Assembly: GCF_910588715.1 (NCBI RefSeq)
Contig: NZ_CAJURG010000001.1
Location: forward strand, 62,001 to 126,000
Reading direction: 5' to 3'
Source: an uncultured Clostridium sp.
GTDB taxonomy: Bacteria > Bacillota > Clostridia > Clostridiales > Clostridiaceae
DNA: 64,000 bases
In this document: one piece after another, positions 53,996-62,473 of the stretch
How the letters are laid out: each line of letters starts with the position of its first letter
Numbering within the stretch: the first letter of the stretch is position 1
The notes under the pieces: generated by a model
Databases searched by the model: none
What the model was told of the DNA's origin: nothing
What the model saw: only the letters and a program-made list of their open reading frames with translations
Translations under genes and position numbers: made by a program

Positions 53996-54799
53996 GTGAG
54001 TTATAATTCGATTTATAATATTGTTGGATTAAATAATGAAGTAAATAGACTTGAAACTCAAGCTAAGTTAGGATGGGAAAAGGAGTTTAGAACACTTAAA
54101 TGGTTAGGCCTTAAAAATGGAATGAGAATATTAGATGTAGGTTCAGGGACAGGAGTATATACTGAACTATTATTAGAGAATTTACCAAATAGCTCTATAA
54201 CTGCTTTAGAAGTTGATAAAAGATTATTTGATATATCTAAAGAACGTTTAAATAAATATGAAGGAAAAAGGTTAGATTTTAAATTTGGTTCAATAAAAGA
54301 TAGTGGGCTTAAAGAAAATAGTTATGATTTTGTAGTTTGTAGATTTGTATTTCAACACTTAGAAAATCCTATTGAAGCAGCAAAAGAAATATATAGATTA
54401 TTAAAACCAGGAGGTATAGTTGCAATTATAGATTCAGATAGGGGAATGCATGGGGTAAGTGATCCTGATATGCTATTTAAAAGTGGAAAGGGAGTTATTA
54501 CACAAATAGAAAAAAGAGCAAGTTGGAATAGGGAAATTGGACGTAAACTTATAAAAATATTAAAGTATACTGGATTTGAAAGGTTAGACTTTGAAGCAGT
54601 AACTATTCATAGTGATTTAGTTGGAATAAAAAATATTCTTGGAAATAATAAGGTACCTCCAGAGATAATTAGAATGATTGGCAGAACAAATCCAAGATTA
54701 GCTAAAATTATGAGAATTTGTAGTGATAATACTGAAAGAGAAAAGTGTACAATAATATTTTTAAATGTAATAGCAAAGGGACAAAAACCTATTAATTAA
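53996..54799 (+). CDS. SAM-dependent methyltransferase, class I
   Basis: This 267-aa protein starts at GTG after SD AAAGGAGAT. It has SAM motif I RILDVGSGTGVYTELLL, an acidic EVDK at motif II, and VCRFVFQHLENPIEAAKEIY with LLKPGGIVAIIDSD, typical of UbiE/small-molecule methyltransferases. The substrate is unknown. It stands alone between two terminators, and the C-terminal third has no diagnostic motif. Confidence 0.85.
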   Translation: MSYNSIYNIVGLNNEVNRLETQAKLGWEKEFRTLKWLGLKNGMRILDVGSGTGVYTELLLENLPNSSITALEVDKRLFDISKERLNKYEGKRLDFKFGSIKDSGLKENSYDFVVCRFVFQHLENPIEAAKEIYRLLKPGGIVAIIDSDRGMHGVSDPDMLFKSGKGVITQIEKRASWNREIGRKLIKILKYTGFERLDFEAVTIHSDLVGIKNILGNNKVPPEIIRMIGRTNPRLAKIMRICSDNTEREKCTIIFLNVIAKGQKPIN

Positions 54800-54807
54800 C
54801 ATATAAA

Positions 54808-54839
54808 ATAAAAGGGACATTAGAGTCCCTTTTATTTTT
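54808..54839 (+). terminator. Intrinsic terminator after the methyltransferase
   Basis: AAAAGGGAC / GTCCCTTTT with a short loop is followed by ATTTTTG. The A-rich left side could also serve the convergent gene on the minus strand. Confidence 0.85.
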
Positions 54840-54873
54840 GTATAGTTTAAATTAGGTTTATATTTATTAATTA

Positions 54874-55296
54874 CTATGTTCTAAAATCAAATTTAGTTAA
54901 ACATTTTTTGCAAGTAACAACAATTTTTCCTTTACCTCTTGGAAGTCTAAGCTTTTGATTACAATTAGGACATTTAGTAATTTTGTAGTTACGATATTGA
55001 TTATATTTAAATTTTATTTTTTCAAATATGTAAGATAAATTATTTAAATCATATATTGGTAGATTATAAGGTATAGATTTACCAAACTTATTTAAAAATT
55101 TATTTATATAAGTGTAGAAAATATTATATTCATTTTTTCTTTTATATATTTTTTTTGAAAATGCTCTATATATAGCATAAATTAAAATAAGTGTACCTAA
55201 AATTCTAGTGTAATCAAAGATATTAAGTATACAAGAAATTAAAACTAATATTATTGATAATAAATCAAAGCCATAGGTACCATTTAAAAAGTTCAT
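54874..55296 (-). CDS. Membrane protein with C-terminal zinc ribbon, unknown function
   Basis: This 140-aa protein has two short hydrophobic segments at the N-terminus (about 10-45), a basic, Tyr/Asn-rich middle, and a C-terminal zinc-ribbon. Its pairs CPNC and CKKC sit about 16 residues apart around LRLPRGKGKIVVT. Such ribbons follow membrane anchors in many small clostridial proteins of unknown role. A strong SD (GGAGGTAAT on the minus strand) supports it. I do not recognise a named family. Confidence 0.72.
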   Translation of the reverse strand: MNFLNGTYGFDLLSIILVLISCILNIFDYTRILGTLILIYAIYRAFSKKIYKRKNEYNIFYTYINKFLNKFGKSIPYNLPIYDLNNLSYIFEKIKFKYNQYRNYKITKCPNCNQKLRLPRGKGKIVVTCKKCLTKFDFRT

Positions 55297-55501
55297 TTAA
55301 TTACCTCCTCAGTAAAAAAATATTAATATATTTAGTTTTTAGGATAATTATAATATAAATTAATAGGTTGTACAATATAGTTATATAATTCAATATAGAG
55401 TAATTTTTATCATTTTAAATTAATTTTTTAAAATAATTCATAAAAAAATAAATGTAGTGTTATACTGAGTTTATAAAAAGGAGTTAAAGGAGTAAAAGGA
55501 T

Positions 55502-55777
55502 TTGATACCAATAGAAAATTTTATAGAAGATGTATTTAAAAAGTTGAAAAAGATGAAACCTTTAAATTGTCTTGATATAAGAACCTATAAAAGAGATAGA
55601 AGTATTATTATTGAAAAACTTGAAAATGGATATAATTTATATGAAGATGGATTTGAAAAGAAAGAGTTTAAAAACTTATCTCAAATAGAGCTTAAAAAAC
55701 TTTTAAAGGTGCTTCAAAAAAAGGAATTTCCAAGAAGTAATATAGTTAGATTTTATGTTCTTGATAAAAGACAATAG
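55502..55777 (+). CDS. Small basic protein of unknown function
   Basis: This 91-aa protein starts at TTG behind AAAGGAG. It is Lys-rich, and the middle (RSIIIEKLENGYNLYEDGF) suggests two beta strands with a turn. The rest is helical, and there is no membrane segment or known motif. The 205-base gap upstream separates it from the divergent zinc-ribbon gene. Codon use fits the neighbours, supporting a real gene, but its role is unknown. Confidence 0.65.
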   Translation: MIPIENFIEDVFKKLKKMKPLNCLDIRTYKRDRSIIIEKLENGYNLYEDGFEKKEFKNLSQIELKKLLKVLQKKEFPRSNIVRFYVLDKRQ

Positions 55778-55792
55778 TTATTAAAATAATTA

Positions 55793-55830
55793 AATAAAAA
55801 AACACTGAATTAAATCTTTTATCAGTGTTT
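55793..55830. terminator. Bidirectional terminator between convergent genes
   Basis: AACACTGA (55801) pairs with TCAGTGTT (55822-55829). The A-run on its left becomes a T-run after the stem on the minus strand, so it mainly ends the plsY transcript. Confidence 0.75.
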
Positions 55831-55838
55831 GTTTAAAA

Positions 55839-56429
55839 TTATTTCTCTTGACCTTTAATTAATCTAGCAATATTACTTTTGTGTCTCCAGAATACTAAAA
55901 GACAAGCAAAAAGTGTTGCATATACATAATACTTATTATAGCCTAGAAAAAGTGTAGATAAAAAAAGTGTAGTACCTGCAGCTAAAGAACGTATTGAAAC
56001 AATTTTTGTTACTAATTTTAATCCAAAGAACACTACAGCTGTAATTAAAAATGATTTAGGAACAACTATCATGAAAGCAGCTGCAGAAGTAGCTACTCCT
56101 TTACCACCCTTAAATTTTAAAAATATAGTATAATTATGACCTAATATTGCTGCAATAGCAACTAAGGATAAGCTTAAATATGGATTACTTTTTAAAATAT
56201 CATTCCAAATTAATATACGTGTTAGAAGTACTGGAATAATTGCTTTTAACATATCACAAAGGGCTGTTATTTTTGAAAGTTTTTCTCCTGCTACTCTCTT
56301 AACATTTGTAGCACCAATATTTCCACTCCCATATTCTCTGACATCTTTATTTAGTTTCTTCTTTACTAAGATATATCCAGTAGGGATTGAACCCATAAGA
56401 TATGAAAAAATAATTAATAATGGTAACAT
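55839..56429 (-). CDS. plsY: Glycerol-3-phosphate acyltransferase PlsY
   Basis: This 196-aa membrane enzyme with five predicted helices carries the PlsY motifs GSIPTGY, GSGNIGATNVKRV, and GHNYTIFLKFKGGKGVATSA. It moves the acyl group from acyl-phosphate, the product of PlsX encoded at 10 kb, to glycerol 3-phosphate. SD AAGGAGGTATA (minus strand) is strong. It is divergent from a glycerol-3-phosphate-type importer. Confidence 0.96.
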   Translation of the reverse strand: MLPLLIIFSYLMGSIPTGYILVKKKLNKDVREYGSGNIGATNVKRVAGEKLSKITALCDMLKAIIPVLLTRILIWNDILKSNPYLSLSLVAIAAILGHNYTIFLKFKGGKGVATSAAAFMIVVPKSFLITAVVFFGLKLVTKIVSIRSLAAGTTLFLSTLFLGYNKYYVYATLFACLLVFWRHKSNIARLIKGQEK

Positions 56430-56589
56430 ATATACCTCCTTATATAACTTTACATAAATATAATATTTAAGAAAATTAAAATATGCAAGGAGTATTTATA
56501 AATAAACCTTAATTAAATATAAGGTTAATAACAATACTATTAATCTTAGCATATAATATAACATTAATTAAATTGAAAGGAAAATTTAT

Positions 56590-56724
56590 ATGGATAGCTG
56601 GGATAAGTTTGCCATTATAACTTTTATTACTTGTGATGTTATATTAGAAAATATTTATGAAATAAGAAATTTTTATAATTATTATTATAAAAATATAAAG
56701 AAAAGACTAAAAATTAAAGACTAA
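56590..56724 (+). CDS. Possible 44-aa small protein
   Basis: AAAGGA 9 bases before ATG and a TATAAT at 56552-56557 make translation plausible. The product starts MDSWDKFAIITFITCDVILE, followed by a Tyr/Asn/Lys-rich amphipathic half ending in RLKIKD. One weakly hydrophobic helix is followed by a basic tail. I recognise no family, and chance open frames of this size are common in such AT-rich DNA. Confidence 0.35.
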   Translation: MDSWDKFAIITFITCDVILENIYEIRNFYNYYYKNIKKRLKIKD

Positions 56725-56923
56725 ACTTTATATACTTGATTAAGAAAATATTAAAAATATCTTCAGATATAAAATGGTAAACATAAAAAAAATAATTTAG
56801 GAAAATATAAATAATATAGAGTATATAGAAATTTTAATTAATTATATATTCAAAAAAATATAAAAAAATTAAATATTTTAATTAAAAAATTTAAAATGTA
56901 AAAATGGAAAGAACGGAAAAATA

Positions 56924-56953
56924 TTGACAAGTACAAATAAATTGTCGTATTCT
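56924..56953 (+). promoter_or_regulatory. Promoter and possible operator of the ABC importer
   Basis: TTGACA (56924-56929) is spaced 18 bases from TATTCT (56948-56953). The -35 box is the left arm of an inverted repeat GACAA (56926) / TTGTC (56942), which could bind a repressor. Confidence 0.5.
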
Positions 56954-57028
56954 GTAATAGCGCGAAAATTTAGAGATTTTTGTATTTACATAGTAGATGT
57001 ATTAAAAAAAGCATGAGGTGAATTATCA

Positions 57029-58072
57029 ATGGGAATAAGACTAGACAAACTAGTTGTAAAATTTGGAGATTTTAAGGCACTTAATGAAGTAACATTACAA
57101 ATTCCAAAAGGAAAGTTAGTTTCATTATTAGGTCCTTCAGGATCAGGAAAATCAACAACATTATTTACTATCTCAGGAATTCATAAGCCACATAGTGGAA
57201 AAATTTATTTTGGAGATAGAGATGTAACTGGACTAGAGCCAGAAGAATTAGGAATCGGATTAGTATTCCAAAACTATGCATTATATCCACACATGACAGT
57301 AAAAGAAAATATATTATTTCCTTTAAAAAATTTAAAGTGGGATAAGGTTGAAGCTGAAAAAAGAGCTATAGAGGTTGCTAAAATTGTAAAAATTGAAAGT
57401 CAACTAGACAAAAAGCCATCTCAATTATCAGGGGGTCAACAACAAAGAGTTGCTATTGCAAGAGCATTGGCAAAAAAACCTGATATTTTACTTCTTGATG
57501 AGCCGTTATCAAACTTAGATACAAAGCTAAGAGTGGAAACAAGGCAAGAAATTAGAAGAATACAAAAAGAAACAGGGGTTACAGCTATATTTGTAACTCA
57601 CGATCAAGAAGAAGCTATGTGTATCTCAGATGAAATTGTTCTAATGAAAGATGGAGCAATTCAACAAGTTTCATCACCTAGTGATATATACATGAATCCA
57701 GTAAACAAATTTGTTGCATCTTTTATAGGAAGTCCAGAAATGAACTTTATAAATTTAGATTGCAAAGATGGAGTTTCAAGTGTTGACTCACTAGTGATAG
57801 AAAATTTACCTAAAAATAAATCAAAAGTTATCTTAGGGGTAAGAGCAGAAGATTTTGAAGTAGCAGACAAGGGATTAAAAACTAAAGTTGTTACAGTAGA
57901 AATATTAGGTAGAGAAAGACTGTTAACTTTAGATCATAATGGTTCTATATATAAAATGTTAGTTGATAAAGAGTTTTTTATTGATGAAGGTGCTGAATTA
58001 ATAATTAAGCCAAAGACAGGTAAGAGTTATGTATTTGATGCTGAAAGTGAGGAGTTCATAACAAAATGCTAA
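57029..58072 (+). CDS. ugpC: ABC importer ATPase, UgpC/MalK family
   Basis: This 347-aa ATPase has Walker A GPSGSGKST near residue 37, the signature LSGGQQQRVAIARAL, Walker B LLLDEPLSNLD and the switch VTHDQEEAM. A C-terminal TOBE domain (about 240-345) is typical of sugar and glycerol-phosphate importers. It energises the two permeases encoded next. It overlaps the first permease gene by 7 bases, and its SD is GAGGTG. MalK-type ATPases are shared among several importers, so the name depends on the neighbours. Confidence 0.85.
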   Translation: MGIRLDKLVVKFGDFKALNEVTLQIPKGKLVSLLGPSGSGKSTTLFTISGIHKPHSGKIYFGDRDVTGLEPEELGIGLVFQNYALYPHMTVKENILFPLKNLKWDKVEAEKRAIEVAKIVKIESQLDKKPSQLSGGQQQRVAIARALAKKPDILLLDEPLSNLDTKLRVETRQEIRRIQKETGVTAIFVTHDQEEAMCISDEIVLMKDGAIQQVSSPSDIYMNPVNKFVASFIGSPEMNFINLDCKDGVSSVDSLVIENLPKNKSKVILGVRAEDFEVADKGLKTKVVTVEILGRERLLTLDHNGSIYKMLVDKEFFIDEGAELIIKPKTGKSYVFDAESEEFITKC

Positions 58073-58938
58073 AGAGTAAAAATAAATTTAAGGGATATAT
58101 ATATTTATTGCCAGCACTTATAATACTTGCTGTTTTTGTATTTTATCCTATAATAAATACGATAATTTTTAGTTTTGATGAGACTAAGGCTAGTGGATTT
58201 GTTTTTGGATTTGGATCGTATAAATATCTTTTCCAAGATAAAAGATTTATACAATCTTTAATTAATACTGTAATTTATGCTGCTATAGTTCCAGCATTAT
58301 CAGTATTTATATCTTTATTAATAGCTAATGCTTTAGCTAATATAAAAAATGAAAAGGTAAGGGGAATATTCCAAAGTATATACTTTTTACCTTATGTAAC
58401 TTCATTAGTTGCTATAGGAATTGTATGGTCATGGCTATTTAATTCTGAATATGGAATTATTAATTTCTTATTAGGTAAAATTGGAATAAGCCCAATAAAT
58501 TGGCTCAATGATCCTAAATTTGCAATGATAGCATTGATAATATTTGCAGTTTGGAAGAGTTTAGCTTTTAATACTTTAATATTAACTACAGGTATTGCAT
58601 CAATAAATCCGCAATATTATCAAGCAGCTAAAATTGACCAAGCGACAAGTGGAACTATCTTTAGAAAGATAACTGTAAAATTAGTTTCTCCTATGATTGC
58701 TTATACATATGTTATTAGTTTAATAGCTTCATTTAAAGTTTACACAGAAGTTTATGTTCTGTTTGGAGGACGTACATTAGATGGTGCAGTTTCAACTGTT
58801 GTTAGATATATAATTGATAGATTTTATGGAGATCAAGACTTTCCACTAGCATTTGCAGCTTCTGTTGTTCTATTAATTATAATATTAACTGTTACTTTAG
58901 TACAAAAAACAGTTGCTCGTAATAAGATTCATTACTAA
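58066..58938 (+). CDS. ugpA: ABC importer permease, UgpA type
   Basis: This 290-aa protein has six membrane helices of the MalF/UgpA family. The coupling EAA-loop reads QAAKIDQATSGTIFRKITVK. The first helix starts right after a short basic N-terminus, as in UgpA. It forms half of the membrane channel with the next gene's product. The start overlaps the ATPase gene by 7 bases, so the two are translationally coupled. Confidence 0.85.
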   Translation: MLKSKNKFKGYIYLLPALIILAVFVFYPIINTIIFSFDETKASGFVFGFGSYKYLFQDKRFIQSLINTVIYAAIVPALSVFISLLIANALANIKNEKVRGIFQSIYFLPYVTSLVAIGIVWSWLFNSEYGIINFLLGKIGISPINWLNDPKFAMIALIIFAVWKSLAFNTLILTTGIASINPQYYQAAKIDQATSGTIFRKITVKLVSPMIAYTYVISLIASFKVYTEVYVLFGGRTLDGAVSTVVRYIIDRFYGDQDFPLAFAASVVLLIIILTVTLVQKTVARNKIHY

Positions 58939-58950
58939 GAGGTGTAAGTT

Positions 58951-59778
58951 ATGAAAAATAAAAATAATTTTAAAGCATTCATTAAATACTTCTTATTAGT
59001 AGTCTTTGCTATTATAACGCTTTTCCCTTTTTATTGGATGATAGCGTCTTCTTTAAAATCAAGTTTTGAAGTTATTCAAACGCCACCAACACTTGTTCCA
59101 GAAAAGTTTATGTGGGGTAACTTTAGCACTGCATTAGCAATGGCTCCTTTTGGAAGATATTTTATAAATACATTAATAGTTACTGCTTTAAGTATTGTTA
59201 GTACAGTTGTAATTTCAATATTATCAGCATTTGCTTTTTCTCATCTTGAATTCAAAGGAAGAGATTTAATATTTGCTATTTTCTTAGCATCTATGATGAT
59301 TCCAGGAGAAGTATTAATAGTAACTAATTTTAAAACAATTTCAGCATTAAACTTAATTGATACATATACATCATTATTTGTACCTTATATGGCAAATGTA
59401 TTATATATTTATATGCTTAGAGAGTTTTTCTTAAAGATTCCAAAGCAATTATATTATGCTGCAAAAGTAGATGGTGCAAGTGATTGGAAATTCTTATGGA
59501 AAATAGTTGTACCTATGGCTAAACCATCAATTATTACAATTTGTATATTAGTTGGAATAAACTCATGGAATGCATTCTTATGGCCATTACTTGTTACAAA
59601 TAGTGATAACATGAGATTACTTGCAAATGGATTAACTGCATTCCAATCAGATGTAGGAAATAGATATGAATTATTAATGGCAGCATCTACAATAATTACA
59701 ATGCCAATAGTTGTAATTTATATGTTCTTACACAAAAAGATAATGAATGGTATATCAATGGGTGGAATAAAGGGATAA
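58951..59778 (+). CDS. ugpE: ABC importer permease, UgpE type
   Basis: This 275-aa protein has six membrane helices of the MalG/UgpE family. It has FPFYWMIASSLKS after helix one and the EAA-loop YAAKVDGASDWKFLWKIVVP. It pairs with the UgpA-like permease. SD AGAGGTG is 12 bases after the preceding stop. A 154-base gap with nested stem-loops separates it from the binding-protein gene. Confidence 0.86.
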   Translation: MKNKNNFKAFIKYFLLVVFAIITLFPFYWMIASSLKSSFEVIQTPPTLVPEKFMWGNFSTALAMAPFGRYFINTLIVTALSIVSTVVISILSAFAFSHLEFKGRDLIFAIFLASMMIPGEVLIVTNFKTISALNLIDTYTSLFVPYMANVLYIYMLREFFLKIPKQLYYAAKVDGASDWKFLWKIVVPMAKPSIITICILVGINSWNAFLWPLLVTNSDNMRLLANGLTAFQSDVGNRYELLMAASTIITMPIVVIYMFLHKKIMNGISMGGIKG

Positions 59779-59809
59779 TATAAATTAAAGATATATAGGA
59801 AAAGTATGA

Positions 59810-59887
59810 ATTAAAAGATTAATGCTTAATAATTATAATAAGTTATTATAACTACTTTGATTTTTAAATTAATATTTATCTTTTAAT
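59810..59887 (+). promoter_or_regulatory. Nested stem-loops between ugpE and ugpB
   Basis: An outer 10-bp stem ATTAAAAGAT (59810) / ATCTTTTAAT (59878) encloses TTATAAT (59833) / ATTATAA (59845). There is no T-run directly after. It could block 3' exonucleases or set different levels for the permeases and the binding protein. Confidence 0.5.
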
Positions 59888-59932
59888 CATCTTTTCTTAA
59901 ATATATAAAATTAGGTTTTAGAGGTGAAATGA

Positions 59933-61261
59933 ATGAAAAGAAGATTATTAGCATCTTTAATGACTGCAATACTTGCAGTTACAGCCTTAACAGGTTGTTC
60001 AAAAGATAATTCATCAAACGATAATATCGTTACAGAATTAAAAGAGCCAGTTACAATTGAAATGTGGCATTACATGAATGGAAAGCAAGCCGAAGTGTTA
60101 CAAAGCATAGTTGATGACTTTAATAACTCAAACACTCAAGGAATAACAGTTAAAGCTTTAGCACAAGGTAGTATTCCAGACTTAAACAAAAAGGTTATAG
60201 CTGCTTCTCAATCAAATACATTACCAGCTATAGTTAATGTTTATCCAGATGCTGCAACAGGACTTATTAACGACAATAAAGTAGCAGATTTAACACCATA
60301 TGTTAATAATGAAACAGTTGGTATGAAAGATGCTATCAAAGATGATTTTATTCCAGATTTTATTAAAGAATTATCACAATGGGGAGAAAATAAAATTTAT
60401 GGTCTTCCAATGACTAAATCTACAGAAGTTTTATATGTAAATAAAAACTTATTAGAACAATTAGGATATACAGTTGAAGATTTAAAGGATTTAGACTTTA
60501 AAAAGTTAGCAGAAATATCAGAAAAGTGTCAATCTCAATTAGGAATACCGGGATTTGGATTTGATTCTCCTTCAAATGCTTTTATTTCTAGCTTAAAAGA
60601 AGACGGAAAAGATTTTGTTCAATTAGATGGAAAAATTAATGTTGTGAATGATTGGTCTAAAGAATTTATGCAATTCTTTAGAAATGAAACTCAAAAGGGT
60701 GCATTTAGAGTACCAGGTGAAGATAAATTCTTATCAGGACCATTTTCAAATCAAAAGCTTTTAGCTTATCAAGGTTCTTCAGCTGGATTTGCACATATAA
60801 ACACTAATGGTGCTTTTGAAGTTGCAATAGTAGAAGTTCCTCATTTTGAAGGAAAAAGTAAAGCAGTTATTCAACAAGGTGCATCTTTATTTGTAACAAA
60901 AGATGTTCCAGCAGAAGCTCAATATGCAGCTTATGAATTTATTAAATTTGCAACTAATACTGAAAATACAGCTAAGTTCTCAACAGCTACTGGATATTTA
61001 CCAGTTAGAAAATCAGCACAAGATTCTACTTTAGTTCAAGAATTAGTATCTGATAGTAATTCTTTATATGGAAAAATCTATGAAGTAGCTAAAGATTCAT
61101 TAAGCTTTGCTTACTTTACTCCAGCAGTAAATAATGCTCAATCAGCAAGAACTGTTGCAGATGAAAAGTTTTCAGCTTATGTTACTGGAAACTCAGATGA
61201 TGTTGACGCTATGTTAGAAGAAATGAAAGTACAAGTTGAAACTTCAATAAGCCGTCAATAA
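59933..61261 (+). CDS. ugpB: ABC importer substrate-binding lipoprotein, UgpB type
   Basis: This 442-aa lipoprotein has a basic start KRR, a hydrophobic stretch and lipobox LTGC with lipidated Cys22. The mature part is a type 1 extracellular binding protein. EMWHYMNGKQAEVLQSIVDD, YGLPMTKSTEVLYVNKNLLE and TATGYLPVRKSA match the glycerol-3-phosphate-binding UgpB pattern (WH-M-G near the N-terminus, QPFNSSTPVLYYNK-like middle). Glycerol 3-phosphate or its diesters are the likely ligands, but other phosphorylated or sugar ligands cannot be excluded. Confidence 0.83.
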   Translation: MKRRLLASLMTAILAVTALTGCSKDNSSNDNIVTELKEPVTIEMWHYMNGKQAEVLQSIVDDFNNSNTQGITVKALAQGSIPDLNKKVIAASQSNTLPAIVNVYPDAATGLINDNKVADLTPYVNNETVGMKDAIKDDFIPDFIKELSQWGENKIYGLPMTKSTEVLYVNKNLLEQLGYTVEDLKDLDFKKLAEISEKCQSQLGIPGFGFDSPSNAFISSLKEDGKDFVQLDGKINVVNDWSKEFMQFFRNETQKGAFRVPGEDKFLSGPFSNQKLLAYQGSSAGFAHINTNGAFEVAIVEVPHFEGKSKAVIQQGASLFVTKDVPAEAQYAAYEFIKFATNTENTAKFSTATGYLPVRKSAQDSTLVQELVSDSNSLYGKIYEVAKDSLSFAYFTPAVNNAQSARTVADEKFSAYVTGNSDDVDAMLEEMKVQVETSISRQ

Positions 61262-61282
61262 AAAATACATATCTTTATTTAT

Positions 61283-61319
61283 GCCCCGCTTAGTTTATAC
61301 TAAGTAGGGGATTTTTTTA
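61283..61319 (+). terminator. Intrinsic terminator of the ABC importer operon
   Basis: CCCCGCTTAGT / ACTAAGTAGGGG, 11 bp with one G-T pair and one bulge, is followed by ATTTTTTT. Confidence 0.9.
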
Positions 61320-61343
61320 TTAAATTTTTAGGAGTGATAATTA

Positions 61344-62303
61344 ATGAAAGAATTAATGAAAGATATAATAAATAAAATTGAGGAATATGATACTATAGCT
61401 ATATATCGTCATGTATTTCCAGATCCTGATTCTTATAGCTCACAAACAGCTTTAAAAAGTATAATAGAAAATACCTATCCAAACAAAAAAGTAGTATTAT
61501 TAGGTGAACATTCAAAAAAATTAGAATATATAAATACTATGGATAAAGAAATTAAATTAGATAAAAATTGCTTAGCATTTATTTTAGATGTAGCTAATAA
61601 GGAAAGAGTAGATAATCAAACGTTTAATAATTGTGGATATATAATAAAAATTGACCATCATAAACCTTTTGATGAACCTTTTGAAGATTTAACATGGGTA
61701 GATACTAATTATTCTTCATGTAGTGAAATGATTTTAGATTTATATTTAGCTTATGAAAATAAGCTTAAAATAGATAAAGAAGGAAGGAGAGCTTTATTTA
61801 CAGGAATAATAGGGGATACAGGTAGATTTTTATATGTAGACAATCCAACGAATTTATTTGAAAAGCTATCTAAAATAACTTTTGATTTAGAAACAAAAGA
61901 AATTTATGCAAATATGTATAAAAGAGAAGAGAGTGAATTAAAATTTTTAGGTTATATTTATAGTAATTATGTAACTACGGAAAATGGAGTAGCTTATTTA
62001 AAAGTAAAAAATGAAATAGCTAAAAAATATGGATTACAACCAATTAATGCTGCAAGAATGGTAAATGCTCTTCAAGATACAGAAGGAATAAATAACTGGA
62101 ATTTTTTTGTTGAAAAAGAAGATGGTTCAATTTTCTGTGAATTTAGATCTAATGGTCCTATAGTTAATAATATAGCATCTGAATTTGGTGGGGGTGGCCA
62201 TATGTTAGCAGCTGGTGCATCACTTGAGAGCTGGGAAAAGGTTGATAAAATAATAAAAGCTTTTGATGAAAATTCTAAAAAATATAAAGAATTAAATAAA
62301 TAA
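61344..62303 (+). CDS. DHH-family phosphoesterase, NrnA-like
   Basis: This 319-aa protein has the DHH-domain metal motifs FPDPDSYSSQ, ILDVANKERVDN and IDHHKPF near residues 100-108. The DHHA1 domain has FGGGGHMLAAGAS at the C-terminus. Bacillus NrnA degrades two-to-five-nucleotide RNAs and also 3'-phosphoadenosine 5'-phosphate. Related proteins hydrolyse cyclic dinucleotides, but the short two-domain form fits NrnA. It is a single-gene unit between terminators. Confidence 0.9.
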   Translation: MKELMKDIINKIEEYDTIAIYRHVFPDPDSYSSQTALKSIIENTYPNKKVVLLGEHSKKLEYINTMDKEIKLDKNCLAFILDVANKERVDNQTFNNCGYIIKIDHHKPFDEPFEDLTWVDTNYSSCSEMILDLYLAYENKLKIDKEGRRALFTGIIGDTGRFLYVDNPTNLFEKLSKITFDLETKEIYANMYKREESELKFLGYIYSNYVTTENGVAYLKVKNEIAKKYGLQPINAARMVNALQDTEGINNWNFFVEKEDGSIFCEFRSNGPIVNNIASEFGGGGHMLAAGASLESWEKVDKIIKAFDENSKKYKELNK

Positions 62304-62309
62304 TATATT

Positions 62310-62361
62310 AAAAATACTCAAATCCTAACTTTTATAAAAGTTAGGATTTGGGTATTTTTTC
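62310..62361 (+). terminator. Intrinsic terminator after the phosphoesterase
   Basis: AAATACTCAAATCCTAACTT / AAGTTAGGATTTGGGTATTT, about 20 bp with one G-T pair, runs into TTT. Confidence 0.92.
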
Positions 62362-62473
62362 TTATAAAGGATATTTTAATTTAAAGATTTTATGATATAA
62401 TTTAGATGTATCACTACTTGGGAATATATGTAAATTAAGTGATGTAGAATAATTTATTTTGGGAGGAGAAAAT

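Larger units (their letters stand above)
56430..57028. other. 599-base intergenic region between plsY and the ABC importer
   Basis: This very AT-rich region holds a small hairpin AACCTTA / TAAGGTT (56505-56526), one plausible 44-codon ORF (listed separately), and the importer promoter near 56924. I see no repeat, RNA gene or attachment site in the rest. Confidence 0.6.
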
